Source: Klenkia marina (GTDB lineage: Bacteria > Actinomycetota > Actinomycetes > Mycobacteriales > Geodermatophilaceae). From it: 64,000 nucleotides of DNA. The position numbers and the translations under genes are program-made. This document shows, one piece after another, positions 42,292 through 52,305 of the stretch. The notes below the pieces were generated by a model. That model saw only the letters and a program-made list of their open reading frames with translations, was not told the origin of the DNA and did not search any database. The stretch is taken from positions 682,001 through 746,000 of the forward strand of contig NZ_FMUH01000002.1 in assembly GCF_900101025.1 (NCBI RefSeq), in the 5' to 3' direction. Numbering within the stretch: position 1 is the stretch's first letter; the number at the start of each line of letters is the position of its first letter.

Positions 42292-43388
42292 GCGCGCTCC
42301 CGGGATCCGCGGAGGGGACGGCGGTCACGGGCCTGGACTCCAGCGCCGTCGAGGTGCACGAGGACCTGCCCCCGCTGACCGAGCAGACCCGGCTCGAGTG
42401 CCGCGAGATCATGGCCCGCTACCCGGTGCCGCGCTCGGCGCTGCTGCCGATGCTGCACCTGGTGCAGTCCGTGCAGGGCTACGTGAGCCCCGAGGGCGTC
42501 GCGCTGTGCGCGCAGGAGCTGGGCCTGACCAAGGCCGAGGTCGGCGCGGTCGCGACGTTCTACACGATGTTCAAGCGCCGCCCCACCGGCCGGCACCTGG
42601 TGAGCGTCTGCACCAACACGCTCTGCGCGGTGCTCGGCGGCCAGAGGATCTACGACGCGGTGGCCGACGAGCTCGGGGTGCACCACGACGAGACCACCGC
42701 CGACGGCTCGATCACCCTCGAGCACGCCGAGTGCCTGGCCGCCTGCGACTACGCACCGGTCGTCACCGTGGACTACGAGTTCTACGACCAGCAGGACGTC
42801 GGCGCCGCCCTCGAGCTGGTCGCCGCGCTGCGCCGCGGCGAGAGGCCCGACCCCACCCGCGGGGCGCCGCTCACCGACTTCCGGGGCGTGTCCCGACAGC
42901 TGGCCGGCTTCAGCCAGCACGCCGACGACGCCGCCGCCCGCGCCGCCGTCGACGGGCCCAGCGCCGGCGTCCCCACCCTGCGCGGGGTCCGGCTGGCGGC
43001 CGAGCGCGGCGAGGCCGCCCCGCCGATGCCCGGGTCGGCCGCCGGGTCCGCCGATGCCCGTCCCACCGAGGCAGGGGAGCCCTCCCAGCACGCAGGGCCC
43101 CGGTCCGGTACGGAAGGGCTCCCTTCCCCGGGCGGGTCGGACGGCGCCGGTGCGCCGCGCGACGCCGTCCGGCCCGACGGGGACGACGGGCAGACGCCCG
43201 GTGCCGAGGCCGCCGACGCCCAGGTGGCCGCGGCCGACAACCCGGCCGAGCGCTCCGGCGCGCAGCAGAACCACCCCGACCGCCCCGAGCCGGCCGGCCG
43301 CGAGGCCGCCGACCGCGACGCCCCAGCACCCGACGTCGACGGCCAGGCCCAGTCCGGGTCCGGCACGTCGGTCCCGCGAGAGGTCTGA
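42288..43388 (+). CDS. nuoE: NADH-quinone oxidoreductase subunit E with long C-terminal extension
   Basis: A 366-residue protein. The 24-kDa thioredoxin-like core (~35-200) ligates a [2Fe-2S] cluster (N1a) through Cys108, Cys113, Cys149 and Cys153 ([22 protein letters not shown]). Residues ~215-366 are a low-complexity Ala/Pro/Asp/Glu-rich tail not needed for the fold; typical NuoE proteins are ~160-250 residues. The tail coding region contains a strong hairpin (43075-43123). Confidence 0.93.
43075..43123 (+). other. Strong hairpin inside the nuoE coding sequence
   Basis: GGGAGCCCTCCC (43075-43086) pairs with GGAAGGGCTCCC (43112-43123) at 11 of 12 positions, enclosing a further GGGCCCC-rich loop. 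It resembles the intergenic terminator hairpins but lies in the disordered tail of NuoE, 270 bp before nuoF. Confidence 0.6.
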
Positions 43389-43392
43389 CGCC

Positions 43393-44721
43393 ATGCCGCT
43401 CACCCCCGTGCTCACCAGCCGCTTCGCGCACGAGCGCAGCTGGACCATCGAGACCTACGAGCGCACCGAGGGCTGGACAGCCTGGCGCACCGCGTTGGGC
43501 ATGACCCCCGACGAGCTGGTCACCCTCGTCAAGGACTCCGGCCTGCGCGGCCGCGGGGGCGCCGGCTTCCCCACCGGCATGAAGTGGAGCTTCATCCCGC
43601 AGCCCAAGCCGGGGGAGACCCCGACCGGCCCCGCGGCGAAGCCCAAGTACCTCGTGGTCAACGCCGACGAGGGCGAGCCGGGCACCTGCAAGGACCTGCC
43701 GCTGATGATGGCCGACCCGCACTCGCTGGTGGAGGGCGTGGCCATCGCCTCCTACGCGATCCGCTGCCACTACGCGGTCATCTACGTGCGCGGGGAGGCC
43801 GTGCACGCCCACCGCCGGCTCACCGCCGCGGTCGCCGAGGCCTACGCCGCCGGTCACCTGGGCCGCGACGTGCACGGCTCGGGCTTCGACCTCGACGTCG
43901 TGGTGCACGCCGGCGCCGGTGCCTACATCTGCGGCGAGGAGACCGCGCTGCTGGACTCCCTGGAGGGCCGGCGCGGCCAGCCCCGGCTCAAGCCGCCGTT
44001 CCCCGCCGTCGCCGGCCTGTACGGCGCCCCGACGGTGGTCAACAACGTCGAGACGCTGGCCAGCGTGCCGTTCGTCGTCCGCGGTGGGTCGGCCTGGTTC
44101 AAGGAGTTCGGCCCCGAGAAGTCGCCCGGCCCGAAGATCTACTCGGTGTCGGGCCGGGTCGTGCACCCCGGCCAGTACGAGGCCCCGATGGGGACGACGA
44201 TGCGCGAGCTGCTCGAGATGGCCGGCGGGGTGCGGCCCGGCCACGAGCTGAAGTTCTGGACGCCGGGCGGGTCCAGCACCCCCTACTTCACGCCCGAGCA
44301 CCTCGACGTCCCGCTCGACTTCGACTCGGTCGCCGCGGCCGGCTCGATGCTGGGCACCACCGCGCTGATGGTCTTCGACGAGACCGACTCGATCGTCGAG
44401 GCCACCCTGCGGTTCACCGAGTTCTACGCGCACGAGAGCTGCGGCAAGTGCACCCCGTGCCGCGAGGGCACCTACTGGTTGGTCCAGATCCTCGAACGCC
44501 TCGTGGCCGGCCACGGCACCGCCCGCGACCTCGACCTGCTCACCGACACCTGCGACAACATCCTGGGCCGTTCGTTCTGCGCCCTGGGCGACGGCGCCAC
44601 CAGCTGCATCGCGTCGTCCCTGAAGTACTTCCGCGACGACTACGTGGCCCTCCTGCCGCCCGACGAACAGGGTCGGCTGGGCCGCACGCTCAAGCTCGAG
44701 CCCGTGGCGGCGGTGGCATGA
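43393..44721 (+). CDS. nuoF: NADH-quinone oxidoreductase subunit F
   Basis: A 442-residue 51-kDa subunit that oxidises NADH. It has the NADH-site glycine-rich [19 protein letters not shown] segments [13 protein letters not shown] and [31 protein letters not shown], and the N3 cluster motif [12 protein letters not shown] with a fourth cysteine near the C-terminus. It overlaps nuoG by ATGA. Confidence 0.96.
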   Translation: MPLTPVLTSRFAHERSWTIETYERTEGWTAWRTALGMTPDELVTLVKDSGLRGRGGAGFPTGMKWSFIPQPKPGETPTGPAAKPKYLVVNADEGEPGTCKDLPLMMADPHSLVEGVAIASYAIRCHYAVIYVRGEAVHAHRRLTAAVAEAYAAGHLGRDVHGSGFDLDVVVHAGAGAYICGEETALLDSLEGRRGQPRLKPPFPAVAGLYGAPTVVNNVETLASVPFVVRGGSAWFKEFGPEKSPGPKIYSVSGRVVHPGQYEAPMGTTMRELLEMAGGVRPGHELKFWTPGGSSTPYFTPEHLDVPLDFDSVAAAGSMLGTTALMVFDETDSIVEATLRFTEFYAHESCGKCTPCREGTYWLVQILERLVAGHGTARDLDLLTDTCDNILGRSFCALGDGATSCIASSLKYFRDDYVALLPPDEQGRLGRTLKLEPVAAVA

Positions 44722-47180
44722 CCACCCCCGAACCCGCCGCAGCACGGGTCCCCGCCGTCCCCGGTCCGCACACCCCCGAGGACCACGTGCGGTTGACCAT
44801 CGACGGCTTCGACGTCGCGGTGCCGAAGGGCACGCTCATCATCCGGGCCGCCGAGCAGATCGGCGTGCAGATCCCGCGGTTCTGCGACCACCCGCTGCTC
44901 GAGCCGGTCGGAGCCTGCCGGCAGTGCCTGGTCGAGGTCGAGGGCCAGCGCAAGCCGGTCGCGTCCTGCACCGTGCCGGTCACCCCCGACATGGTCGTGA
45001 GGACCCAGCTGACCAGCGAGGTCGCCGAGTCCAGCCAGGCCGGCACGCTCGAGCTGCTGCTGGTCAACCACCCGCTCGACTGCCCGGTCTGCGACAAGGG
45101 CGGTGAGTGCCCGCTGCAGAACCAGGCCATGAGCAACGGGCACGCCGAGAGCCGCTTCGAGGGCACCAAGCGCACCTACCCCAAGCCGCTGCCGATCAGC
45201 TCGCAGGTGCTGCTGGACCGCGAGCGCTGCGTGCTCTGCGCCCGGTGCACCCGCTTCTCCCAGCAGGTGGCCGGCGACCCGTTCATCGAGCTGTTCGACC
45301 GCGGCGCGCTGCAGCAGGTCAGCATCTACGAGGACGAGCCCTTCGAGTCCTACTTCTCGGGCAACACCGTGCAGATCTGCCCGGTCGGTGCACTGACCAG
45401 CTCGGCCTACCGGTTCCGCTCGCGGCCCTTCGACCTGCGCAGCGAGCCGAGCACCTGCGAGCACTGCGCCTCGGGCTGCGCGCAGCGCACCGACTACCGC
45501 CGCGGCACTGTGCTGCGGCGCCTGGCCGGCGACGACCCGGCGGTCAACACCGAGTGGAACTGCGACAAGGGTCGTTTCGCCTTCCGGTACGCCGCGGCCA
45601 ACGAGCGGCTCACCACCCCGCTGGTGCGCCGGGACGGCGTGCTGCAGCCGGCGTCCTGGCCCGAGGCCTGGGCCGCCGCGGCCGCCGGCCTGGCCGCCGC
45701 CCGCGAGGACGGCGGGGTCGGCGTGCTGCCCGGGGGCCGGCTCACCGTCGAGGACGCCTACGCGTGGGCCAAGTTCGCCCGGGTCGCGCTGGGCACCCAC
45801 GACGTCGACGCCCGGGCCCGCGCGCACTCCGCCGAGGAGCTGGCCTTCCTGGCCGCGCACGTCGCCGGCACCGCACCCGGCGCCGGGGCGGTGACCTACG
45901 AGGAGCTGGTCGCCGCGCCGGCCGTGCTGATGGTCGGGTTCGAGCCCGAGGAGGAGTCGCCGATCGTCTTCCTGCGGCTGCGCCGGGCCGTCCGCGAGCG
46001 GGGCCTGCCGGTCTTCGACGTCGCGCCCTTCACCACCCTGGCCGACGAGAAGCTCGACGCCACCCTGCTGGCCACGCCGCCGGGGCTGGAGGCCGCCGTC
46101 CTGCGGGCGCTGGCCGCCGACTCCGCCGGCGGGGTGGGCGCGCAGGCCGCGACCGCGCTGCGCGCCGAGGGGGCGGTCGTGCTGGCCGGCGAGCGGCTGG
46201 CCGAGGTCCCGGGCGCGCTGTCGGCGCTGTCGGCACTGGCCGCGGCGTCGGGGGCCCGCATCGCCTGGGTGCCGCGCCGGGCGGGGGAGCGGGGCGCCGT
46301 CGAGGTCGGTGCGCTGCCGAACCTGCTGCCCGGCGGGCGCGGGGTCACCGACGCCGCCGACCGCGCCGACGTCGAGGCCGCGTGGGGGATCGAGCTGCCG
46401 CGCAAGGAGGGCCGCGACCTCACCGCGATCCTGCAGGCCACCCGCGACGGCCGCCTCGGTGGTCTGCTCGTGGGCGGGGTCGACCCCGCCGACCTGCCCG
46501 ACCCGGCGCTGGCGGAGGCCGCGCTGGCCGCCGCCGGGTTCGTGGTCAGCCTCGAGCTGTTCCCCACCGCGGTGACCGAGCACGCCGACGTCGTCCTGCC
46601 GGTCGCCGCCGCGCCGGAGAAGGCCGGCAGCTACCTGGACTGGGAGGGCCGGGTGCGGCCCTTCGACGCGACCCTGCACGGCAGCGGCCAGCTCACCGAC
46701 GCCCGCGTGCTCTCCGGGCTCGCCGACGCCCTCGGCGTGCGCCTGGGCGTCTCGACCGTCGACGACGCCCGCCGCGAGCTGGTCGCCCTCGGCGGCTCCG
46801 GCCGCTCCCGCGAGGTGCGCGGGCTGGACGTCGCCCCGGCCGGCAGCCCGCGGGTCGGCGCCGAGCAGGCGGTGCTCGCCAGCTGGCGGCAGCTGATCGA
46901 CGACGGCACCCTCCAGCGCGACGAGCCGGCGCTGGCCGGCACCGCACGCCCGGCCGTCGTCCGGCTGGGCAAGGACACCGCGGTGCGCCTCGGCGTCACC
47001 GACGGAGAGCACGTGACCGTCACCGGCCCGGCCGGGGCGATCACCCTGCCGGCCCGGATCACCGAGATGCCCGACCGCGTGGTGTGGCTGCCGATGCGCT
47101 CGCCGGGCAGCCACGTGCGCAGCGGCCTGGGCGTCGGCCCCGGCGGCGTCGTCTCGATCACCCCAGGGAGCAGGGCATGA
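44718..47180 (+). CDS. nuoG: NADH-quinone oxidoreductase subunit G
   Basis: An 820-residue 75-kDa subunit. The N-terminal [2Fe-2S] region is [21 protein letters not shown]; the [4Fe-4S] regions follow at [17 protein letters not shown] and [16 protein letters not shown]...[12 protein letters not shown] molybdopterin-oxidoreductase-like domain with TCEHCASGC retains the extra cluster (N7-type) ligands. The C-terminus resembles a molybdopterin dinucleotide-binding fold. It is coupled on both sides by ATGA. Confidence 0.95.
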   Translation: MTTPEPAAARVPAVPGPHTPEDHVRLTIDGFDVAVPKGTLIIRAAEQIGVQIPRFCDHPLLEPVGACRQCLVEVEGQRKPVASCTVPVTPDMVVRTQLTSEVAESSQAGTLELLLVNHPLDCPVCDKGGECPLQNQAMSNGHAESRFEGTKRTYPKPLPISSQVLLDRERCVLCARCTRFSQQVAGDPFIELFDRGALQQVSIYEDEPFESYFSGNTVQICPVGALTSSAYRFRSRPFDLRSEPSTCEHCASGCAQRTDYRRGTVLRRLAGDDPAVNTEWNCDKGRFAFRYAAANERLTTPLVRRDGVLQPASWPEAWAAAAAGLAAAREDGGVGVLPGGRLTVEDAYAWAKFARVALGTHDVDARARAHSAEELAFLAAHVAGTAPGAGAVTYEELVAAPAVLMVGFEPEEESPIVFLRLRRAVRERGLPVFDVAPFTTLADEKLDATLLATPPGLEAAVLRALAADSAGGVGAQAATALRAEGAVVLAGERLAEVPGALSALSALAAASGARIAWVPRRAGERGAVEVGALPNLLPGGRGVTDAADRADVEAAWGIELPRKEGRDLTAILQATRDGRLGGLLVGGVDPADLPDPALAEAALAAAGFVVSLELFPTAVTEHADVVLPVAAAPEKAGSYLDWEGRVRPFDATLHGSGQLTDARVLSGLADALGVRLGVSTVDDARRELVALGGSGRSREVRGLDVAPAGSPRVGAEQAVLASWRQLIDDGTLQRDEPALAGTARPAVVRLGKDTAVRLGVTDGEHVTVTGPAGAITLPARITEMPDRVVWLPMRSPGSHVRSGLGVGPGGVVSITPGSRA

Positions 47181-48658
47181 ACGACTCCCCGACGCTGGCC
47201 GACTTCGGCCAGGACGTCTGGTGGCTGGTGCTGGTCAAGATCGTCGGCGTCTTCGGCCTGCTGGTCGTCATGACGCTGTTCGCGATCGTGTTCGAGCGCA
47301 AGGTCGTCGCCCGCATGCAGCAGCGCAGCGGCCCCAACCGGGTCGGCCCGCGCGGCTACCTCCAGAGCCTGGCCGACGGCCTGAAGCTGGCGTTCAAGGA
47401 GGACATCATGCCGGCGCTGGCCGACAAGCCGGTGTACTTCCTGGCCCCGGTCATCGCCACCATCCCGGCGTTCCTGGCGTTCTCGGTCATCCCGCTGGGG
47501 CCCGAGGTCTCGATCTTCGGCGAGCGCACCCCGCTGCAGCTCATCGACGCCCCCATCGGGGTGCTCGTGGTGCTGGCCTGCTCGGCGATGGGCGTCTACG
47601 GCATCGTGCTGGGCGGCTGGGCCTCCGGGTCGACCTACCCGCTGCTGGGCAGCCTGCGCAGCGCCGCCCAGATGGTCAGCTACGAGATCGCGATGGGGCT
47701 GTCGATCGTCGCGGTGCTCCTCTACGCCGGCACGATGAGCACCTCGGAGATCGTGGCCGCCCAGGCCGGGGACAACCGGCTGGACTTCTTCGGGCTCACC
47801 TTCGACGGGCCCAGCTGGTACGCGGTGCTGCTGCCGGTCAGCTTCATCATCTACGTGATCGCGGTGGTCGGGGAGACCAACCGGGCGCCCTTCGACCTGC
47901 CCGAGGCCGAGAGCGAGCTGGTCGGCGGCTTCCACACCGAGTACTCGTCGCTGAAGTTCGCGCTCTTCTTCCTGGCCGAGTACGTCAACATGGTCACCGT
48001 CTCCGCGCTGGCCGCCACGCTCTTCCTGGGCGGCTGGCGGGCCCCCTGGCCCATCTCGATCTGGGACGGCGCCAACTCCGGCTGGTGGCCGCTGCTGTGG
48101 CTGATGCTCAAGATCGTCGCGGCGCTCTTCGTCTTCATCTGGCTGCGCGGCACCCTGCCCCGGCTGCGCTACGACCAGTTCATGCGCTTCGGCTGGAAGG
48201 TGCTGGTGCCCACGGCGCTGGTCTGGATCCTCGCCGTCGCCACCATGCGCACCGTCTCCCGCGAGGCCGACCTCTCCAGCGGCGAGGTGGCCCTCTACGT
48301 CGGGCTGCCGATCGCCGCCGTGGTCCTGGCGGTGCTGCTCGTGGCGTCGCGCAGGAGCAACGAGGACACCCGCATCGCCGCGCTCAACGCCGCGGCGGGG
48401 TCGACCAACCCGACCGAGCCCGAGGTGCTTCCCCCGGTGCGCACCGGCGGCGCCCGCCGCCGGCCGGCCCAGCGCACCGGACCCGCCCGCGCCGAGGGCG
48501 GGTTCCCGATCCCGCCGATGGACCTGGTCGTGCCGCCCTCGCCCCGGCTGGAGGGCACGCGGTCGGAGGGCAGGGAGCCGGTCGCCGCCGGCGCCCCGGT
48601 CGCCACCGGACGCCGCCGCCCCACCCCGCACCCCCGGAAGGACGACGACCGTGCCTGA
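47177..48658 (+). CDS. nuoH: NADH-quinone oxidoreductase subunit H with basic C-terminal tail
   Basis: A 493-residue membrane subunit with about eight helices. It has the quinone-chamber motifs [37 protein letters not shown] and [34 protein letters not shown]. Residues ~405-493 are a Pro/Arg/Glu-rich tail absent from the E. coli subunit. It overlaps nuoI by 8 bp. Confidence 0.95.
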   Translation: MNDSPTLADFGQDVWWLVLVKIVGVFGLLVVMTLFAIVFERKVVARMQQRSGPNRVGPRGYLQSLADGLKLAFKEDIMPALADKPVYFLAPVIATIPAFLAFSVIPLGPEVSIFGERTPLQLIDAPIGVLVVLACSAMGVYGIVLGGWASGSTYPLLGSLRSAAQMVSYEIAMGLSIVAVLLYAGTMSTSEIVAAQAGDNRLDFFGLTFDGPSWYAVLLPVSFIIYVIAVVGETNRAPFDLPEAESELVGGFHTEYSSLKFALFFLAEYVNMVTVSALAATLFLGGWRAPWPISIWDGANSGWWPLLWLMLKIVAALFVFIWLRGTLPRLRYDQFMRFGWKVLVPTALVWILAVATMRTVSREADLSSGEVALYVGLPIAAVVLAVLLVASRRSNEDTRIAALNAAAGSTNPTEPEVLPPVRTGGARRRPAQRTGPARAEGGFPIPPMDLVVPPSPRLEGTRSEGREPVAAGAPVATGRRRPTPHPRKDDDRA

Positions 48659-49241
48659 GACCAGCCCGGAGAAGCGACCCGGCCACGGCGGCGAGGTCGA
48701 GCAGGCCGGTGGCACCCGGTCGGCGCCGGCCGCCCGCACCAGCCGGCTGCCCGCTCCCGCCCAGGGCTTCGGCGTGACCTTCGCGGCGATGTTCAAGAAG
48801 GTCACCACCGAGCAGTACCCGGACGAGCCCAAGGTGACCAAGCCGCGCTACCACGGCCGCCACGTGCTCAACCGGCACCCCGACGGCCTGGAGAAGTGCG
48901 TCGGCTGCGAGCTGTGCGCCTGGGCGTGCCCGGCCGACGCCATCTACGTCGAGGGCGGCACCAACACCGACGAGCAGCGCTTCAGCCCCGGCGAGCGCTA
49001 CGGCGCCGTCTACCAGATCAACTACCTGCGCTGCATCTTCTGCGGGCTGTGCATCGAGGCCTGTCCCACCCGCTCCCTGACGATGAGCAACGACTTCGAG
49101 CTGGCCGACGACGACCGCGGCAGCCTGATCTACACCAAGGAGCAGCTGATGGCCCCGCTGCTGCCGGGCATGGAGCAGCCCCCGCACCCCATGCGCCTGG
49201 GCGAGGACGAGCGCGACTACTACCTGCGGGCCGGCTCCTGA
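48651..49241 (+). CDS. nuoI: NADH-quinone oxidoreductase subunit I
   Basis: A 196-residue protein with two ferredoxin-type [4Fe-4S] motifs, [12 protein letters not shown] and [12 protein letters not shown], carrying clusters N6a and N6b. The ~45-residue N-terminal extension is hydrophilic. GTG start inside nuoH; its stop and the nuoJ start share TGATG. Confidence 0.95.
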   Translation: MPETSPEKRPGHGGEVEQAGGTRSAPAARTSRLPAPAQGFGVTFAAMFKKVTTEQYPDEPKVTKPRYHGRHVLNRHPDGLEKCVGCELCAWACPADAIYVEGGTNTDEQRFSPGERYGAVYQINYLRCIFCGLCIEACPTRSLTMSNDFELADDDRGSLIYTKEQLMAPLLPGMEQPPHPMRLGEDERDYYLRAGS

Positions 49242-50056
49242 TGGGCGCCGACCTGGGCATCGAGATCGGGACGGCGGAGACCGTCGTCTTCTGGATCCTC
49301 GGCCCCATCGCGCTCGCCGGGGCGCTGGGCATGGTGTTCGCCCGCAACGCGGTGCACTCGGCGCTGTTCCTGGTCAACACGATGCTGGCGCTGGGCGTCT
49401 TCTACGTCGTGCAGGAGGCCCCGTTCCTCGGCGCGGTGCAGATCATCGTCTACACCGGCGCGATCATGATCCTCTTCCTGTTCGTGCTCATGCTGGTCGG
49501 CCGCGACTCCTCGGACTCGGTGGTGGAGACCCTGCGCGGGCAGCGGGTGGCCGCCACGGTGCTGGGCATCGGCTTCGCCGGGCTGGTCGGCGCCGGCATC
49601 GCCCGGGCGACCGAGGGCATGGCGGTGGTGGGCCTGGAGCAGGTGCAGGGCGGGGCCGGCGGGGCCGCCGACGGCAACATCGAGGCCATCGCCGGGCTGC
49701 TGTTCAGCCGCTACCTGCTGGCCTTCGAGGTCACCAGCGCGCTGCTCATCACCGCCGCGGTCGGCGCGATGGTGCTGGCGCACATCGAGCGCGAGCCCGG
49801 CAGCCGGCTGACGCAGAAGGAGCGCTCGCGGGCGCGCTTCCTCACCACCGACCACCCGCAGACGCTGCCCGGCCCCGGCGTCTACGCCCGGGCCAACTCC
49901 ATCGCCGCCCCCGGCCGGTTGCCCGACGGCAGCCCCTCGGAGGCCAGCTTCGCCACCGGCGTCGAGCCCCAGGTGGTCGAGGAGCTCCCGCCGGGTCATC
50001 CCACGGAGGGCGGCTCGGACGCCGCGCTGGGCACGACCCGGGGGAGCACCCGATGA
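49241..50056 (+). CDS. nuoJ: NADH-quinone oxidoreductase subunit J
   Basis: A 271-residue membrane subunit with five helices, including the conserved third-helix segment [23 protein letters not shown]. Residues ~180-271 form a hydrophilic tail longer than in E. coli NuoJ. It overlaps nuoK by ATGA. Confidence 0.94.
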   Translation: MGADLGIEIGTAETVVFWILGPIALAGALGMVFARNAVHSALFLVNTMLALGVFYVVQEAPFLGAVQIIVYTGAIMILFLFVLMLVGRDSSDSVVETLRGQRVAATVLGIGFAGLVGAGIARATEGMAVVGLEQVQGGAGGAADGNIEAIAGLLFSRYLLAFEVTSALLITAAVGAMVLAHIEREPGSRLTQKERSRARFLTTDHPQTLPGPGVYARANSIAAPGRLPDGSPSEASFATGVEPQVVEELPPGHPTEGGSDAALGTTRGSTR

Positions 50057-50352
50057 CGCTGACGAACTACCTGGTGCTGGCCGCGATCCTGTTCACCGTC
50101 GGCGCCGTCGGGGTGCTGGTGCGGCGCAACGCGATCGTCGTGTTCATGTGCATCGAGCTGATGCTCAACTCGGTGAACCTGACCCTGGTCACCTTCGCGC
50201 GGGCCACCGGCACGCTCGACGGCCAGGTCATCGCCTTCTTCGTCATGGTGGTCGCCGCGGCCGAGGTCGTCGTCGGACTCGCGATCATCATGTCGATCTA
50301 CCGCACCCGCCGGTCGGCCTCGGTCGACGACGCGAACCTGCTCAAGTACTGA
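50053..50352 (+). CDS. nuoK: NADH-quinone oxidoreductase subunit K
   Basis: A 99-residue protein with three helices and the conserved glutamates in [20 protein letters not shown] and [20 protein letters not shown]. It is part of the proton path next to NuoN. Confidence 0.95.
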   Translation: MTLTNYLVLAAILFTVGAVGVLVRRNAIVVFMCIELMLNSVNLTLVTFARATGTLDGQVIAFFVMVVAAAEVVVGLAIIMSIYRTRRSASVDDANLLKY

Positions 50353-50362
50353 GGGGGCCGCG

Positions 50363-52270
50363 ATGAACCCCGTGCCCGCGACCGGGCTCCTGTCCCTCTC
50401 CTGGCTGCTGATCGCGCTGCCGCTGGCCGGTGCCGCCGTCCTGCTGCTGGGTGGGCGACGCACCGACCGGTGGGGTCACCTGCTGGCCATCACGACCGTG
50501 ACGGCGTCGTTCGTGCTGGCCGTGCTCAGCACGGTGACCCTGGCCGGGCTGGACGAGCGCAGCGTCGGGGTCGACCTGTTCACCTTCATCTCCACCGGGC
50601 AGCTCGACGTCAGCGCCGGGCTGCTCGTCGACCCGCTGTCGATGACGTTCGCGCTGCTCATCACCGGCGTCGGGGCGCTCATCCACGTCTACTCGGTGGG
50701 CTACATGGCCCACGACCCCGCACGCCGGCGGTTCTTCGCCTACCTGAACCTCTTCGTCGCGGCCATGCTGCTGCTGGTGCTGGGCAACAGCTTCGTGGCC
50801 CTCTACGTGGGCTGGGAGGGCGTCGGCCTGGCGTCGTACCTGCTCATCGCCTTCTGGTACACCCGTCCCGCTGCGGCCACCGCCGCCAAGAAGGCGTTCA
50901 TCATGAACCGGGTCGGCGACGTCGGCCTGGCCCTGGCGATCTTCATCATGTTCACCCAGCTGGGCACGACGTCCTACGCGGGCGTGCTCGGCTCGGTCGG
51001 CCTGCTGGCCGGCGGCACCGTCACCGCGATCGGCCTGCTCCTCCTGCTGGGGGCCTGCGGCAAGTCCGGCCAGTTCCCGCTGCAGGCCTGGCTGCCCGAC
51101 GCCATGGAGGGTCCGACCCCCGTCTCGGCGCTCATCCACGCCGCGACCATGGTCACCGCCGGCGTCTACCTCATCGCCCGCTCGGCGCCGGTCTTCGACG
51201 CCGCCCCGGCCGCCCAGACCGTGGTCGTGGTCATCGGGGCCGTCACGATCATGATCGGTGCGATCGCCGGCTGCGCCTACGACGACATCAAGAAGGTGCT
51301 GGCCTGGTCGACGGTCAGCCAGATCGGCTACATGTTCCTGGCGGTGGGCCTGGGGCCGATCGGCTACGCCGCCGGCATCGCCCACCTGCTCACCCACGGC
51401 TTCTTCAAGGCCGGGCTCTTCCTCGGCGCCGGGTCGGTCATGCACGGCATGGGCGACCGCACCGACATGCGCCGGTTCGGCGGGCTGGCCACGAAGATGA
51501 AGACCACCTTCGTGACCTTCGGGCTCGGCTACCTGGCGCTGATCGGCTTCCCGTTCCTGTCGGGCTACTGGACCAAGGACGCCATCATCGAGGCCGCCTT
51601 CGACCGGGGCGGGGTGTCGGGCTGGGTCCTCGGCGGGGTCGCGGTGCTCGGCGCCGGGCTCACCGCGTTCTACATGACCCGGCTGATGCTCATGACCTTC
51701 TTCGGCAAGCCCCGCTGGGAGGACGGCGTGCACCCGCACGAGTCGCCGGCGGTCATGACGCTGCCGATGGTCGTGCTCGCGGTCGGCTCGGTGGCCGCCG
51801 GCTTCGTGCTGGTGCAGGTCGCCCCGCTGGCCGACTGGCTCGCCCCGGTGTTCGGGGAGCCCGAGGAGGCCGCGGCCCACGTCGTGCCGCCGCTGGTGGT
51901 CAGCGTGCTGGTCACCGTCGTGGTGGCGGCCGGGGCGCTGGTCGCGTGGCTGGCCGTCGGCCGGCGCCCCGTGCCCACGACGGCCCCGGCGCAGGTGTCG
52001 TTCCCCGTGCGTGCGGCCCGCAACGCCCTGTACGCCGACGCCGTCAACGAGGCCGTGTTCATGCGGCCGGGCATGCGCCTGACCCGGGCCGCGGTGCTCG
52101 TCGACGACCGCGGGGTCGACGGCCTGGTCACCGGCATCGGCACCGGCCTGGGCAGCTCGTCGACCCGGCTGGGCCGGGCGCAGACCGGGTTCGTGCGGTC
52201 CTACGCCCTCGGCATGCTCGGCGGCGCCGTCCTGGTCGCCGGGGCCCTGCTGGCGGTGACGGCGGGATGA
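50363..52270 (+). CDS. nuoL: NADH-quinone oxidoreductase subunit L
   Basis: A 635-residue Mrp-type antiporter-like subunit with about 16 helices. It has the catalytic-glutamate segment NSFVALYVGWEGVGLASYLLIAFWY, LPDAMEGPTPVSALIHAATMVTAGVYL and DDIKKVLAWSTVSQIGYMF. GAGGGGG (50352-50358) lies before the ATG. Its stop overlaps a 12-codon frame. Confidence 0.96.
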   Translation: MNPVPATGLLSLSWLLIALPLAGAAVLLLGGRRTDRWGHLLAITTVTASFVLAVLSTVTLAGLDERSVGVDLFTFISTGQLDVSAGLLVDPLSMTFALLITGVGALIHVYSVGYMAHDPARRRFFAYLNLFVAAMLLLVLGNSFVALYVGWEGVGLASYLLIAFWYTRPAAATAAKKAFIMNRVGDVGLALAIFIMFTQLGTTSYAGVLGSVGLLAGGTVTAIGLLLLLGACGKSGQFPLQAWLPDAMEGPTPVSALIHAATMVTAGVYLIARSAPVFDAAPAAQTVVVVIGAVTIMIGAIAGCAYDDIKKVLAWSTVSQIGYMFLAVGLGPIGYAAGIAHLLTHGFFKAGLFLGAGSVMHGMGDRTDMRRFGGLATKMKTTFVTFGLGYLALIGFPFLSGYWTKDAIIEAAFDRGGVSGWVLGGVAVLGAGLTAFYMTRLMLMTFFGKPRWEDGVHPHESPAVMTLPMVVLAVGSVAAGFVLVQVAPLADWLAPVFGEPEEAAAHVVPPLVVSVLVTVVVAAGALVAWLAVGRRPVPTTAPAQVSFPVRAARNALYADAVNEAVFMRPGMRLTRAAVLVDDRGVDGLVTGIGTGLGSSSTRLGRAQTGFVRSYALGMLGGAVLVAGALLAVTAG

Positions 52271-52305
52271 CCACCACCCCCCTGACCGAGGAGAACGCGT
52301 CGTGA
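52267..52305 (+). CDS. 12-codon bridging micro-ORF between nuoL and nuoM
   Basis: ATGA overlaps the nuoL stop, and GTGA at its end overlaps the nuoM start. The product would be MTTTPLTEENAS. The frame contains the GAGGAG Shine-Dalgarno for nuoM. As with the hemC-hemD frame, it likely keeps translation continuous rather than making a functional peptide. Confidence 0.4.
   Translation: MTTTPLTEENAS

Noticed and set aside
42930-43388. NuoE tail as a frameshift or gene fusion
   Set aside because: The frame is continuous, keeps the operon spacing to nuoF, and matches the habit of long tails on NuoH and NuoJ; no second domain is recognisable.
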